A stretch of 64,000 nucleotides of DNA from Bordetella petrii (lineage in GTDB: Bacteria; Pseudomonadota; Gammaproteobacteria; Burkholderiales; Burkholderiaceae_B), in assembly GCF_017356245.1 (NCBI RefSeq), contig NZ_JAFMZZ010000001.1, forward strand, positions 822,262 through 886,261. The letters run 5' to 3'. The notes below the pieces were generated by a model. It was not told the origin of the DNA. It was given only the letters and a program-made list of their open reading frames with translations, and did not search any database. Of this stretch, positions 37,928-45,520 are shown one piece after another. The translations under genes were made by a program, and so were the position numbers. Positions within the stretch are counted from its first letter, which is position 1. Each line of letters begins with the position of its first letter.

Positions 37928-39067
37928 ATGGCTGCTGTTATCAACACCAACTACTTGTCGCTGGTTGCGCAAAACAACCTGAGCAAGTCCCAATCCGCTC
38001 TGGGTTCCGCCATCGAGCGCCTGTCCTCCGGCCTGCGCATCAACAGCGCCAAGGACGACGCCGCCGGCCTGGCGATTGCCAACCGCTTCACGTCGAACGT
38101 TCGCGGCCTGACGCAAGCCGCCCGCAACGCCAACGACGGCATCTCGATCGCTCAAACGACCGAAGGCGCGACCGCCGAAATCACCACCCACCTGCAGCGC
38201 ATCCGCGAACTGTCGGTGCAAGCCGCCAACGGCACGTACTCGTCCACCGACCTGGCTTCGATGCAAGACGAAGTCGAAGAGCGCCTGGCCGACATCGACC
38301 GCATCAGCCAGCAGACCGACTTCAACGGCGTGAAGGTTCTGTCCGCCGAGCGCACCCTGACGCTGCAAGTCGGCGCCCGCGACGGTGAAACCATCACCAT
38401 CGACCTGAAGGAAATCAGCTCGGGCACGCTGAGCCTGGATACCTTCAGCATCGCCGGCCCCACGGGCACCACCGCAGACTACGCCGGCGGCACCGCCGCT
38501 GGCGCCGTGACGCTGAAGTCGACCAACGGCTCGGGTGAACCCGCCGCCGTGAGCGGCGCCGCCGTCACGCTGAAGGATGTGAGCAACGGTTCCACGATCG
38601 CCGGCGCGACCGGCGGCGCCCGCGAACTGGTGCAAGACGAGCGCGGCAACTGGTACGTTTCTGCCACGACCGGCGGCTCCACGGTTTACTACGCCGCCAG
38701 CGTGAGCGTCTCCGCCGGCACCGGCACGGGCGCCAATGCGGCCCCCACCGCCACGGTGACCTACGATTCGACCAAGGAACTGGGCACCGCCAGCGACGAT
38801 CCGATGAGCTCGCTCGACACCGCCCTGAACACGGTCGACACCCTGCGCAGCAACCTGGGTGCGGTTCAGAACCGTCTGGAATCCACGGTTTCCAACCTGA
38901 ACAACATCGTGAACAACCTGTCGGCCGCCCGCTCGCGCATCGAAGATGCCGACTACGCGGTCGAAGTGTCGAACATGACGCGCGCCCAGATCCTGCAACA
39001 GGCTGGCACCTCGGTTCTGGCCCAGGCCAACCAGGTTCCGCAGACCGTTCTGTCGCTGCTGCGTTAA
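37928..39067 (+). CDS. fliC: Flagellin
   Basis: The filament subunit, 379 residues without Cys. The N-terminal D0/D1 region is typical (AAVINTNYLSLVAQNN, then RLSSGLRINSAKDDAAGLAIA), as is the C-terminal D1/D0 region (NNLSAARSRIEDADYAVEVSNMTRAQILQQ). The start at 37928 has GGGAG seven bases upstream. The exposed middle (about 180-300) is short and rich in Thr, Ser, Gly and Ala, many of which could accept O-linked sugars. In Bordetella the gene is also called flaA. A sigma-28 promoter precedes it and a strong terminator follows. Confidence 0.97.
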   Translation: MAAVINTNYLSLVAQNNLSKSQSALGSAIERLSSGLRINSAKDDAAGLAIANRFTSNVRGLTQAARNANDGISIAQTTEGATAEITTHLQRIRELSVQAANGTYSSTDLASMQDEVEERLADIDRISQQTDFNGVKVLSAERTLTLQVGARDGETITIDLKEISSGTLSLDTFSIAGPTGTTADYAGGTAAGAVTLKSTNGSGEPAAVSGAAVTLKDVSNGSTIAGATGGARELVQDERGNWYVSATTGGSTVYYAASVSVSAGTGTGANAAPTATVTYDSTKELGTASDDPMSSLDTALNTVDTLRSNLGAVQNRLESTVSNLNNIVNNLSAARSRIEDADYAVEVSNMTRAQILQQAGTSVLAQANQVPQTVLSLLR

Positions 39068-39123
39068 TCCCGGCAAGCAGGCCGGCCCGGCGGGCCGGCC
39101 CGTTGGATACATCCGTATCCTTG

Positions 39124-39153
39124 ATAAGCCCCTTCTCGAAGGGGCTTATTTTT
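39124..39153 (+). terminator. Rho-independent terminator after flagellin
   Basis: A 12-base perfect stem (ATAAGCCCCTTC / GAAGGGGCTTAT, two-base centre) ends in a run of T. It lies about 57 bases past the flagellin stop, after a separate GGCCGGCC-rich stretch. It should isolate flagellin from the next gene, which then needs its own promoter or readthrough. Confidence 0.9.
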
Positions 39154-39251
39154 CGGGTTTTGAAAATAGGCGGGTTTTTGTTCGCTCTCCGGCACATTGC
39201 CGCCTGACGCCGGGCGGTACGCTGTCGCCCTGCCTCAGTGTGTGAATTGCC

Positions 39252-42200
39252 ATGTCCAGAACCGTCCGTCCCCCCCGCAAGGTGCCTGCCTCCGCCAACG
39301 TCCTCACCATCATGGGGTTGTCGGAAAAACAGGCTGCGGCCCGTACCCGAAACCATCCGGGCGACCCCAGGGGATGGAAAAGCCTGGGCGCGCATTGCCT
39401 GGAAGCAGGACGCCTGGCCGAGGCGCGCGGCGCGCTCGAACGGGCGCTGGACCTGGCGCCCCGCGATGCGGAGGGCCTGCGGGTCATGGCGGACCTGCAG
39501 ATCAAGGAAGGCCGCCTCGAGGATGCGCACCGGCACCTCGATACGGCACTCGGCATCGAACCGGATCACCTGCTGGGCCGCATCAAGCTGGCGGAGATCC
39601 TGCACCGGCTGGGGCGCAACGAGGAAGCCCTGCAATGCCTGGAGAAATCCACAGCCCCGGCCGGCGCGCACCGGGGAGCCTGGCTGTCCTGGCATGGCGT
39701 CATCCTGCTCGCCATGCAGCGCTACGACGAGGCGCGCCTGGATTTCGAAGCCCAGATCGAGATTGAGCCGAAGGAATACTCTCCCTGGAACAATCTGGGC
39801 AATGTCTATCGGGACACCGGCGATCTCGACCAGGCCGAGTGCTGCTATGCAAGGGCGGCGGCGCTTACCAAGGTAGACCCGCTGCCCAAGTCGAACCACC
39901 TTACCGCCTTGCACTACCAGCCGGGCGCCACCGTCGAGCACATCCTCGAGGCCTGCAAGGACTGGGGCGCGATGTTCGCGCCGGCCGTGCGCCCCGAGCG
40001 GCCCGTGCCGGCGGACCGCTCACCCGCCAAGGTGCTGCGCATCGGCATGTTCTCCGACGGCTTCCGCCAGCACCCCGTCGGCACCATGACGGTGTCGGCC
40101 CTGGAACACCTGGCCAAGCTCGGCGTCGAGATCTACGCATATACCACGAACAACTCCGTGGACGCCATCACGCGCCGCTTCATGGCGCTGGCGCGCCAAT
40201 GGACGCCGATCTACCACCTGGACGACGAACAATTCGCCGCCCGCATCGTTACCGACCAGATCGACATCCTCATCGACCTGAGCGGCCACAACGCCGGCTC
40301 CCGCATCCGCGCAATGACGATGGAGCCCGCGCCGATATTGGTCAAATGGGTGGGCGGACTCATCAATACCACCGGCGTGGAAGCCATCGACTATCTGATC
40401 AGCGACAGGATCGAGTCCCCCTTGGACAGCGATCACCTGTACACCGAGAAGCTGATCCGGATGCCGGATGACTACATCTGCTTCGTCCCGCCGCCCAAGC
40501 CGCCGGAAATGGCTCCCCTGCCCGCCTTGCGCAATGGCTACATCACCTTTGGATGCTTCAACAACCCCACGAAGATCAACAAAGTACTGTTGGCCCGCTG
40601 GGCCGAGCTGATGCATGCCGTGCCGCAGTCGCGCCTCTTCCTGAAGGGCGCGGCGTACACCACCCAGGAACTGCGCCAACGCGTGGTGGATACCCTGGCC
40701 GAACACGGCATCGGCGAGGATCGCTTGCGCATCGAAGGGCGATCGCCGCATCTCGAGCTCCTGGCCCGCTACAACGACGTGGACATTGCACTGGATCCGT
40801 GGCCGTATTCCGGCGGCCTGACGACGTGCGAAGCCATGCTGATGGGCGTGCCGGTGATCACGTTGCCCGGCCCGACCTTCGCGGGGCGACATTCCGCCAC
40901 CCACCTGGCCAATGCGGACATGCCGGAGCTGGTAGCCCACGACTGGGAGCAGTACCAGGCGCGCGCCGTTGAGCTTACCCGCGATCTGAACAGCCTCGCC
41001 ACCATACGGAGCCACCTGCGCCAGGTGCTTCTGGACTCGCCCGTGTGCGATCCGCACAAGTTCGCCCGCCATCTCGCAGATGCGCTGCGGGCCATCTGGC
41101 AGCGCTACTGTGCGGGCAAGGCGCCTGCCGCCCTGGCGCTGGGCAAGGACGGCACAGCCTGGTTCGAGGATGAAGACCAGGCAGTACAACTCTCTCATCC
41201 CCCTGTCGCCCACGATCCGGAGAAGTTCGACTTCACTTTTTCGGGACGCATTATGGTGGTCGATCATGGCGGCCTGCTCGTCGGCCACGACGCCTTCAGC
41301 CATTTGAATAGACTCAATGCGCTGTCTATCGTTGCCTTGGACCCTGCCGGCAAACTGGACTGCTCGGGCAGTCCCGACGCTGCGCGGAATGTCCAGCACC
41401 ATGCTCATATTGCCTTGGGAGACGGTGCGCCGGCCACACTGCACGTCTGTCTGGACAACTCGCTTTCAGGCACGCTGGAACCGCTGCCCGGCGAACAGCA
41501 GTCCGGCGTGCCGGCCCATCAGGCGACGACTGTTGTGGCCCGCATTCCCCTGCCCACCGTGCGCCTGGACGGCATCGAAGGCCTGTCTCATATCGACTGG
41601 CTCGTGCTGGACGATGCCAACGACAATCTCAAGATACTGAAAGGTGCGGGCCGCATCCTCGACACCGTGCTGATCACCCAGATTCGGGTGCGCTTCTCAC
41701 GCATTTTCCAGACCCAGCCCTATTTGTCCGATTTCGAGCGGCTGCTCGATAGCGCGGGATTCCGCTTGTTGCGGCTGAACAGCTTTGAACACGGCAGCTA
41801 TTGCGGCGAAGCCGAGGTCCGCCCCCACGCTGGTTCGCAGCTGTTGCAGGCCGACGCCGTCTTCATTCCGAATGACGCCCGGCTGCGCACACTCACCGAC
41901 GATCAACGCCTGAAACTGGCCTTCCTGCTGCATATCGCGTATCAGCTCCCCGACGCGGCGTATACCGTATTGGCAGCAACGGGCAAAGACACGGCGCAGC
42001 GGTACCTGAAGCATATCGGCTGGCTCAAACCGGAGCAGGCCGCGCCTTCCGGCGCATCATTGCAGCGCGCCGCCGCGCACAACCAGCATGGCTACGACTT
42101 CCTCGAGACGCTGTGCACGGCGATAGACAAACATACGACAGCAGTGACGCGTGTATTGCCCCAGGCCTATCATTGGCGCGGGATGGACTTGCGGCGCGCC

Positions 42201-43532
42201 GTCGAGCGGCAACTGTTTTTCGTCGGACTATATTCGGAAGCCCCATTCCAGGCATATCTGCACGCCATAGGCGAACGGGACACCGCTCCGGAGCTCGGGG
42301 GCTATGAGCAACGCGTCTTGCTGCCCTTTTTCGACAGAGACGAAATAAGGCACTCCGTCGATTATTCAAATGAAAAGATGAAGCGCAGAAAGGTGGGCGA
42401 CGGCCATCCTGTCATGCGGGCAAACATGAATGCCGGGGAAACCGAAACTGGCGTTCTGGCCGTCATTACGCATCCGAAATTCGCCCTGTATCTGCATCCC
42501 ATATTGCAGGGCCTGCGGAAATCCGGTTTCTCGTACTTGTCCGTATTCAATGAACAGACCGAGGAATGGCTGCGTGACAACGATTATCCTTCGGTCGCCG
42601 TGGGTGCGGAAGGCAACGCTGCACAAACGGCTCCATGCAGCACCGTCCTGCTCAACTACGCGGGCCTTTTGCAGCTCGCCGATGCGACCCTGGCGGCCTT
42701 GGCCCGACTGCGGCCGAAATGTGTCGTGGTTCCCGAAGGCAATGCCCCCCAGGACATCATCACGCTGGAAGCGTGCAAGTTGCTGGGCATTCCATGCTAT
42801 TGCGTGCAGCAAGGCTGGGCGCCTTATGTGCATACCGGCTTCCGGAACATGGCATACACCGGAATGTTCGTCTGGGGAGAGCGATTCAAGGACGTACTAT
42901 CCCCCTGGAACCCGGATCAGCACTTTCTCGTAAGCGGCAGTCATGTGCTGCCATCGCCGCCGGCCGAAAAGGCGCATGCCCCTGTATTCGGCTTCTTCCT
43001 GCAAAGGCCGAATGCCCAACTGCACGTAGATACGTTTGTCTCCTTCATCAACCTGATCATTGATTTCGCGCGGGCACACCCGGAAGCCGAAATAGTGGTT
43101 CGTCCGCACCCGGGATACCCACTGTCCGATGGCATCATGCGGGTCTTGCAAGGCTTGCCGAATGTGCGGATTTCAAATCCTTTCGAGCAAAAACTGGCCG
43201 ACGTGCTGGCCAGCCTCAGCGTGGCCGTCGGCATCAATAGTACGGTGCTGCTCGAAGCGATCCGGATGAATGTAGTGCCGCTTGTCTGCAGCATCGGGGC
43301 CTACAAAAAGTATCCCTTCGATTTCACCGAAATGGGAATAGGATACGAAGTATCGACTACGGCTGACGCGCGCAGGCACCTGGACGAGATGCTGCGCGCA
43401 CCCGGCTCGCTGGCCGCCATGCGGCAACGACAGAAAGAAGTATCGGCTCAATTCTTTGCCGACGTAGATGCCGCAAGATTTATCGCCGACCATCTTGAAG
43501 GCGCGATTGCCGCGCCCCGTTCAGGCAGCTGA
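39252..43532 (+). CDS. Multidomain TPR / OGT-like glycosyltransferase with FkbM-like and capsule-type C-terminal domains
   Basis: The 1426-residue cytoplasmic-type protein is a candidate flagellin glycosyltransferase. Residues about 20-220 form TPR-like helix pairs (WKSLGAHCLEAGRLAEA, WNNLGNVYRDTGDLDQAE). Residues about 255-620 match the bacterial OGT/SPINDLY catalytic region: SDGFRQHPVG, DLSGHNAGSR, FGCFNNPTKIN, and DPWPYSGGLTTCEAMLMGVPVITLPG. Residues about 660-875 resemble an FkbM methyltransferase (IDWLVLDDANDNLKILKGA). Residues about 1055-1420 resemble capsule polysaccharide transferases (VVRPHPGYPL, VAVGINSTVLLEAI). It follows flagellin. Base composition drops after about 41200. No clear ribosome site precedes 39252; ATG 39312 is an alternative. 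Confidence 0.85.
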   Translation: MSRTVRPPRKVPASANVLTIMGLSEKQAAARTRNHPGDPRGWKSLGAHCLEAGRLAEARGALERALDLAPRDAEGLRVMADLQIKEGRLEDAHRHLDTALGIEPDHLLGRIKLAEILHRLGRNEEALQCLEKSTAPAGAHRGAWLSWHGVILLAMQRYDEARLDFEAQIEIEPKEYSPWNNLGNVYRDTGDLDQAECCYARAAALTKVDPLPKSNHLTALHYQPGATVEHILEACKDWGAMFAPAVRPERPVPADRSPAKVLRIGMFSDGFRQHPVGTMTVSALEHLAKLGVEIYAYTTNNSVDAITRRFMALARQWTPIYHLDDEQFAARIVTDQIDILIDLSGHNAGSRIRAMTMEPAPILVKWVGGLINTTGVEAIDYLISDRIESPLDSDHLYTEKLIRMPDDYICFVPPPKPPEMAPLPALRNGYITFGCFNNPTKINKVLLARWAELMHAVPQSRLFLKGAAYTTQELRQRVVDTLAEHGIGEDRLRIEGRSPHLELLARYNDVDIALDPWPYSGGLTTCEAMLMGVPVITLPGPTFAGRHSATHLANADMPELVAHDWEQYQARAVELTRDLNSLATIRSHLRQVLLDSPVCDPHKFARHLADALRAIWQRYCAGKAPAALALGKDGTAWFEDEDQAVQLSHPPVAHDPEKFDFTFSGRIMVVDHGGLLVGHDAFSHLNRLNALSIVALDPAGKLDCSGSPDAARNVQHHAHIALGDGAPATLHVCLDNSLSGTLEPLPGEQQSGVPAHQATTVVARIPLPTVRLDGIEGLSHIDWLVLDDANDNLKILKGAGRILDTVLITQIRVRFSRIFQTQPYLSDFERLLDSAGFRLLRLNSFEHGSYCGEAEVRPHAGSQLLQADAVFIPNDARLRTLTDDQRLKLAFLLHIAYQLPDAAYTVLAATGKDTAQRYLKHIGWLKPEQAAPSGASLQRAAAHNQHGYDFLETLCTAIDKHTTAVTRVLPQAYHWRGMDLRRAVERQLFFVGLYSEAPFQAYLHAIGERDTAPELGGYEQRVLLPFFDRDEIRHSVDYSNEKMKRRKVGDGHPVMRANMNAGETETGVLAVITHPKFALYLHPILQGLRKSGFSYLSVFNEQTEEWLRDNDYPSVAVGAEGNAAQTAPCSTVLLNYAGLLQLADATLAALARLRPKCVVVPEGNAPQDIITLEACKLLGIPCYCVQQGWAPYVHTGFRNMAYTGMFVWGERFKDVLSPWNPDQHFLVSGSHVLPSPPAEKAHAPVFGFFLQRPNAQLHVDTFVSFINLIIDFARAHPEAEIVVRPHPGYPLSDGIMRVLQGLPNVRISNPFEQKLADVLASLSVAVGINSTVLLEAIRMNVVPLVCSIGAYKKYPFDFTEMGIGYEVSTTADARRHLDEMLRAPGSLAAMRQRQKEVSAQFFADVDAARFIADHLEGAIAAPRSGS

Positions 43533-43553
43533 TCACCACAGGCGCCAAGATAC

Positions 43554-43644
43554 AAGGTGTCTGGCTCGCAGGTGCCAGACACCTTGCTGTTGAGACAGTC
43601 GCTGCACACTTCGGTGTCTGGCGCCTGCGGAGCCAGACACCTGG
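43554..43644. repeat. Dispersed palindromic element, copy 3 (GTGTCnGACACC family)
   Basis: Between the convergent ends of the glycosyltransferase and lpdA. First hairpin AAGGTGTCTGGC ... GCCAGACACCTT, core TTGAGACAGTCGCTGCACAC, second hairpin GGTGTCTGGCGCC ... GAGCCAGACACC. It carries the same core as copies 2 and 4 (copy 4 inverted). Confidence 0.85.
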
Positions 43645-43651
43645 TTTACCC

Positions 43652-43687
43652 AAAAAAACGAGGCCGCCCACAGAGGCGGCCTCGTTT
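43652..43687 (-). terminator. Rho-independent terminator after lpdA
   Basis: A 13-base perfect GC-rich stem (AAACGAGGCCGCC / GGCGGCCTCGTTT, loop of six) is followed on the minus strand by a run of T. It lies about 19 bases after the lpdA stop. Confidence 0.9.
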
Positions 43688-43705
43688 CTATGGCAGCAAA
43701 ACCGC

Positions 43706-45508
43706 CTACTTCTTCCGCACCGGCGGCAAATCAGTGCAAACGCCTTCCGCCACTTCGGCGGCCATTCCCACCGATTCTCCCAGCGTGGGATGCGGGTGGA
43801 TGGTCTTGCCGATGTCCACCATATCCGCCCCCATCTCGATCGCCAGCGCGATCTCGCTGATCAGGTCGCCGGCATGGGTGCCCACGATGCCGCCGCCCAG
43901 AATGCGATGGCTTTCGGCGTCGAACAGCAGCTTGGTGAAGCCTTCGTCGCGGCCGTTGGCGATGGCGCGGCCCGAAGCCGCCCACGGGAACAGGCCCTTC
44001 TCGACCTTGATGCCCTGCTTTCGGGCCTCGTCTTCGGTCAGGCCCACCCACGCCACTTCCGGATCGGTATAGGCCACCGACGGAATGACGCGCGCGTCGA
44101 AGAACGACTTCTGGCCGGCGGCGGCCTCGGCCGCCACATGGCCTTCATGCACGGCCTTGTGCGCCAGCATGGGCTGGCCGACCACGTCGCCGATGGCGTA
44201 GATGTGCGGCACGTTGGTGCGCATCTGCTTGTCGACTTCGATGAAGCCCCGGTCCGTCACGGCCACGCCCGCCTTGTCGGCACCGATCTTCTTGCCGTTG
44301 GGGCTGCGCCCCACGGCCTGCAGCACCAGGTCGTAGCGTTGCGGCTCTTTGGGCGCGCCCTCGCCTTCGAAGCTGACGTAGATGCCGTCTTTCCTGGCTT
44401 CGGCGCCCACCGTCTTGGTCTTCAACATGATGTTGTCGAAGCGGCCGGCGTTCATCTTCTGCCATACCTTGACCAGGTCGCGGTCGGCGCCCTGCATCAG
44501 GCCGTCCAGCATTTCCACCACGTCCAGGCGCGCGCCCAGCGTGGAATACACCGTGCCCATTTCCAGGCCGATGATGCCGCCGCCGATGATCAGCATCTTC
44601 TTCGGAATGGCGCGCAGCTGCAGCGCCCCGGTCGAATCGACGATGCGGTCGTCGTCGGGCAGGAACGGCAGCTTCACCGACTGGCTGCCGGCGGCGATGA
44701 TGGCATTCTTGAAGCGGATGGTCTGGGTCTTGCCGTCAGCGCCCTTCACCGCCAGATGATGCGGGTCGGCGAATTCGCCCACACCCGTTACCACCTTGAC
44801 TTTGCGGGCCTTGGCCATGCCGGCCAGGCCGCCGGTCAGCTTGGCCACCACGCTGTCTTTGTAGCCGCGCAGCTTGTCCAGGTCGATCTTGGGTTCGCCG
44901 AAGCTGATGCCGTGCGCGGCCAGGGCGCGCGCCTCGTCGATGACGGCGGCATTGTGCAGCAAGGCCTTGGACGGAATGCAGCCGACGTTCAGGCAGACGC
45001 CGCCCAGGGTTTCGTAGCGCTCGACCAGCACCGTGGACAGGCCCAGGTCGGCGGCCCGGAAGGCCGCCGAATAACCGCCCGGGCCGGCGCCCAGCACCAG
45101 CACATCGCATTCCACATCGGCCGAGCCGCTGTATTGGGCGGCAGCGGCGGCGGGTTGGTCTTTCTGCGGCGCCTTCTCCTTAGTGACGGTGTCTGACACC
45201 CGTTGGGAGTCAGACTCCTGGGAGGCGGCCGGCGCGGCTGGCGCCGGCTTGGCGTCGGCAGCCGCTTCGCCGGCCTCGACCTCCAGGATCACCTTGCCTT
45301 CGGCGACCTTGTCGCCCACCTTCACCTTCACCGACTTCACCACGCCGCCCGCCGACGCCGGAATCTCCATCGACGCCTTGTCCGACTCCACCGTGATCAG
45401 GCTTTGCTCCGGCTTGATGGTGTCGCCCTCCGACACCAGCACCTCGATCACTTCCACTTCCTTGAAGTCGCCTATGTCCGGAACCTTGATTTCCACGAGT
45501 TTGCTCAT
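43706..45508 (-). CDS. lpdA: Dihydrolipoamide dehydrogenase (E3) with N-terminal lipoyl domain
   Basis: E3 of the pyruvate dehydrogenase complex reoxidises dihydrolipoamide with NAD. Residues 1-80 form a lipoyl domain with the modified Lys in ESDKASMEIP. A Pro/Ala linker to about 130 leads to the FAD/NAD enzyme: GAGPGGYSAAF, the redox pair in GGVCLNVGCIPSK, and the catalytic His/Glu in IHPHPTLGE. Lipoyl-bearing E3 of about 600 residues is normal in this group. The linker contains a half copy of the dispersed palindromic element. It begins 12 bases after aceE, with no aceF between. Confidence 0.95.
   Translation of the reverse strand: MSKLVEIKVPDIGDFKEVEVIEVLVSEGDTIKPEQSLITVESDKASMEIPASAGGVVKSVKVKVGDKVAEGKVILEVEAGEAAADAKPAPAAPAASQESDSQRVSDTVTKEKAPQKDQPAAAAAQYSGSADVECDVLVLGAGPGGYSAAFRAADLGLSTVLVERYETLGGVCLNVGCIPSKALLHNAAVIDEARALAAHGISFGEPKIDLDKLRGYKDSVVAKLTGGLAGMAKARKVKVVTGVGEFADPHHLAVKGADGKTQTIRFKNAIIAAGSQSVKLPFLPDDDRIVDSTGALQLRAIPKKMLIIGGGIIGLEMGTVYSTLGARLDVVEMLDGLMQGADRDLVKVWQKMNAGRFDNIMLKTKTVGAEARKDGIYVSFEGEGAPKEPQRYDLVLQAVGRSPNGKKIGADKAGVAVTDRGFIEVDKQMRTNVPHIYAIGDVVGQPMLAHKAVHEGHVAAEAAAGQKSFFDARVIPSVAYTDPEVAWVGLTEDEARKQGIKVEKGLFPWAASGRAIANGRDEGFTKLLFDAESHRILGGGIVGTHAGDLISEIALAIEMGADMVDIGKTIHPHPTLGESVGMAAEVAEGVCTDLPPVRKK
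45188..45219. repeat. Half copy of the dispersed palindromic element inside lpdA
   Basis: GGTGTCTGACACCC ... GGGAGTCAGACTCC matches one arm of the element found at 18619 and 51845. It is in frame within the linker between the lipoyl and enzyme domains and encodes ESDSQRVSDTV on the minus strand, a polar patch in an otherwise Ala/Pro linker. Confidence 0.8.
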
Positions 45509-45520
45509 GTCTGTTTACCT

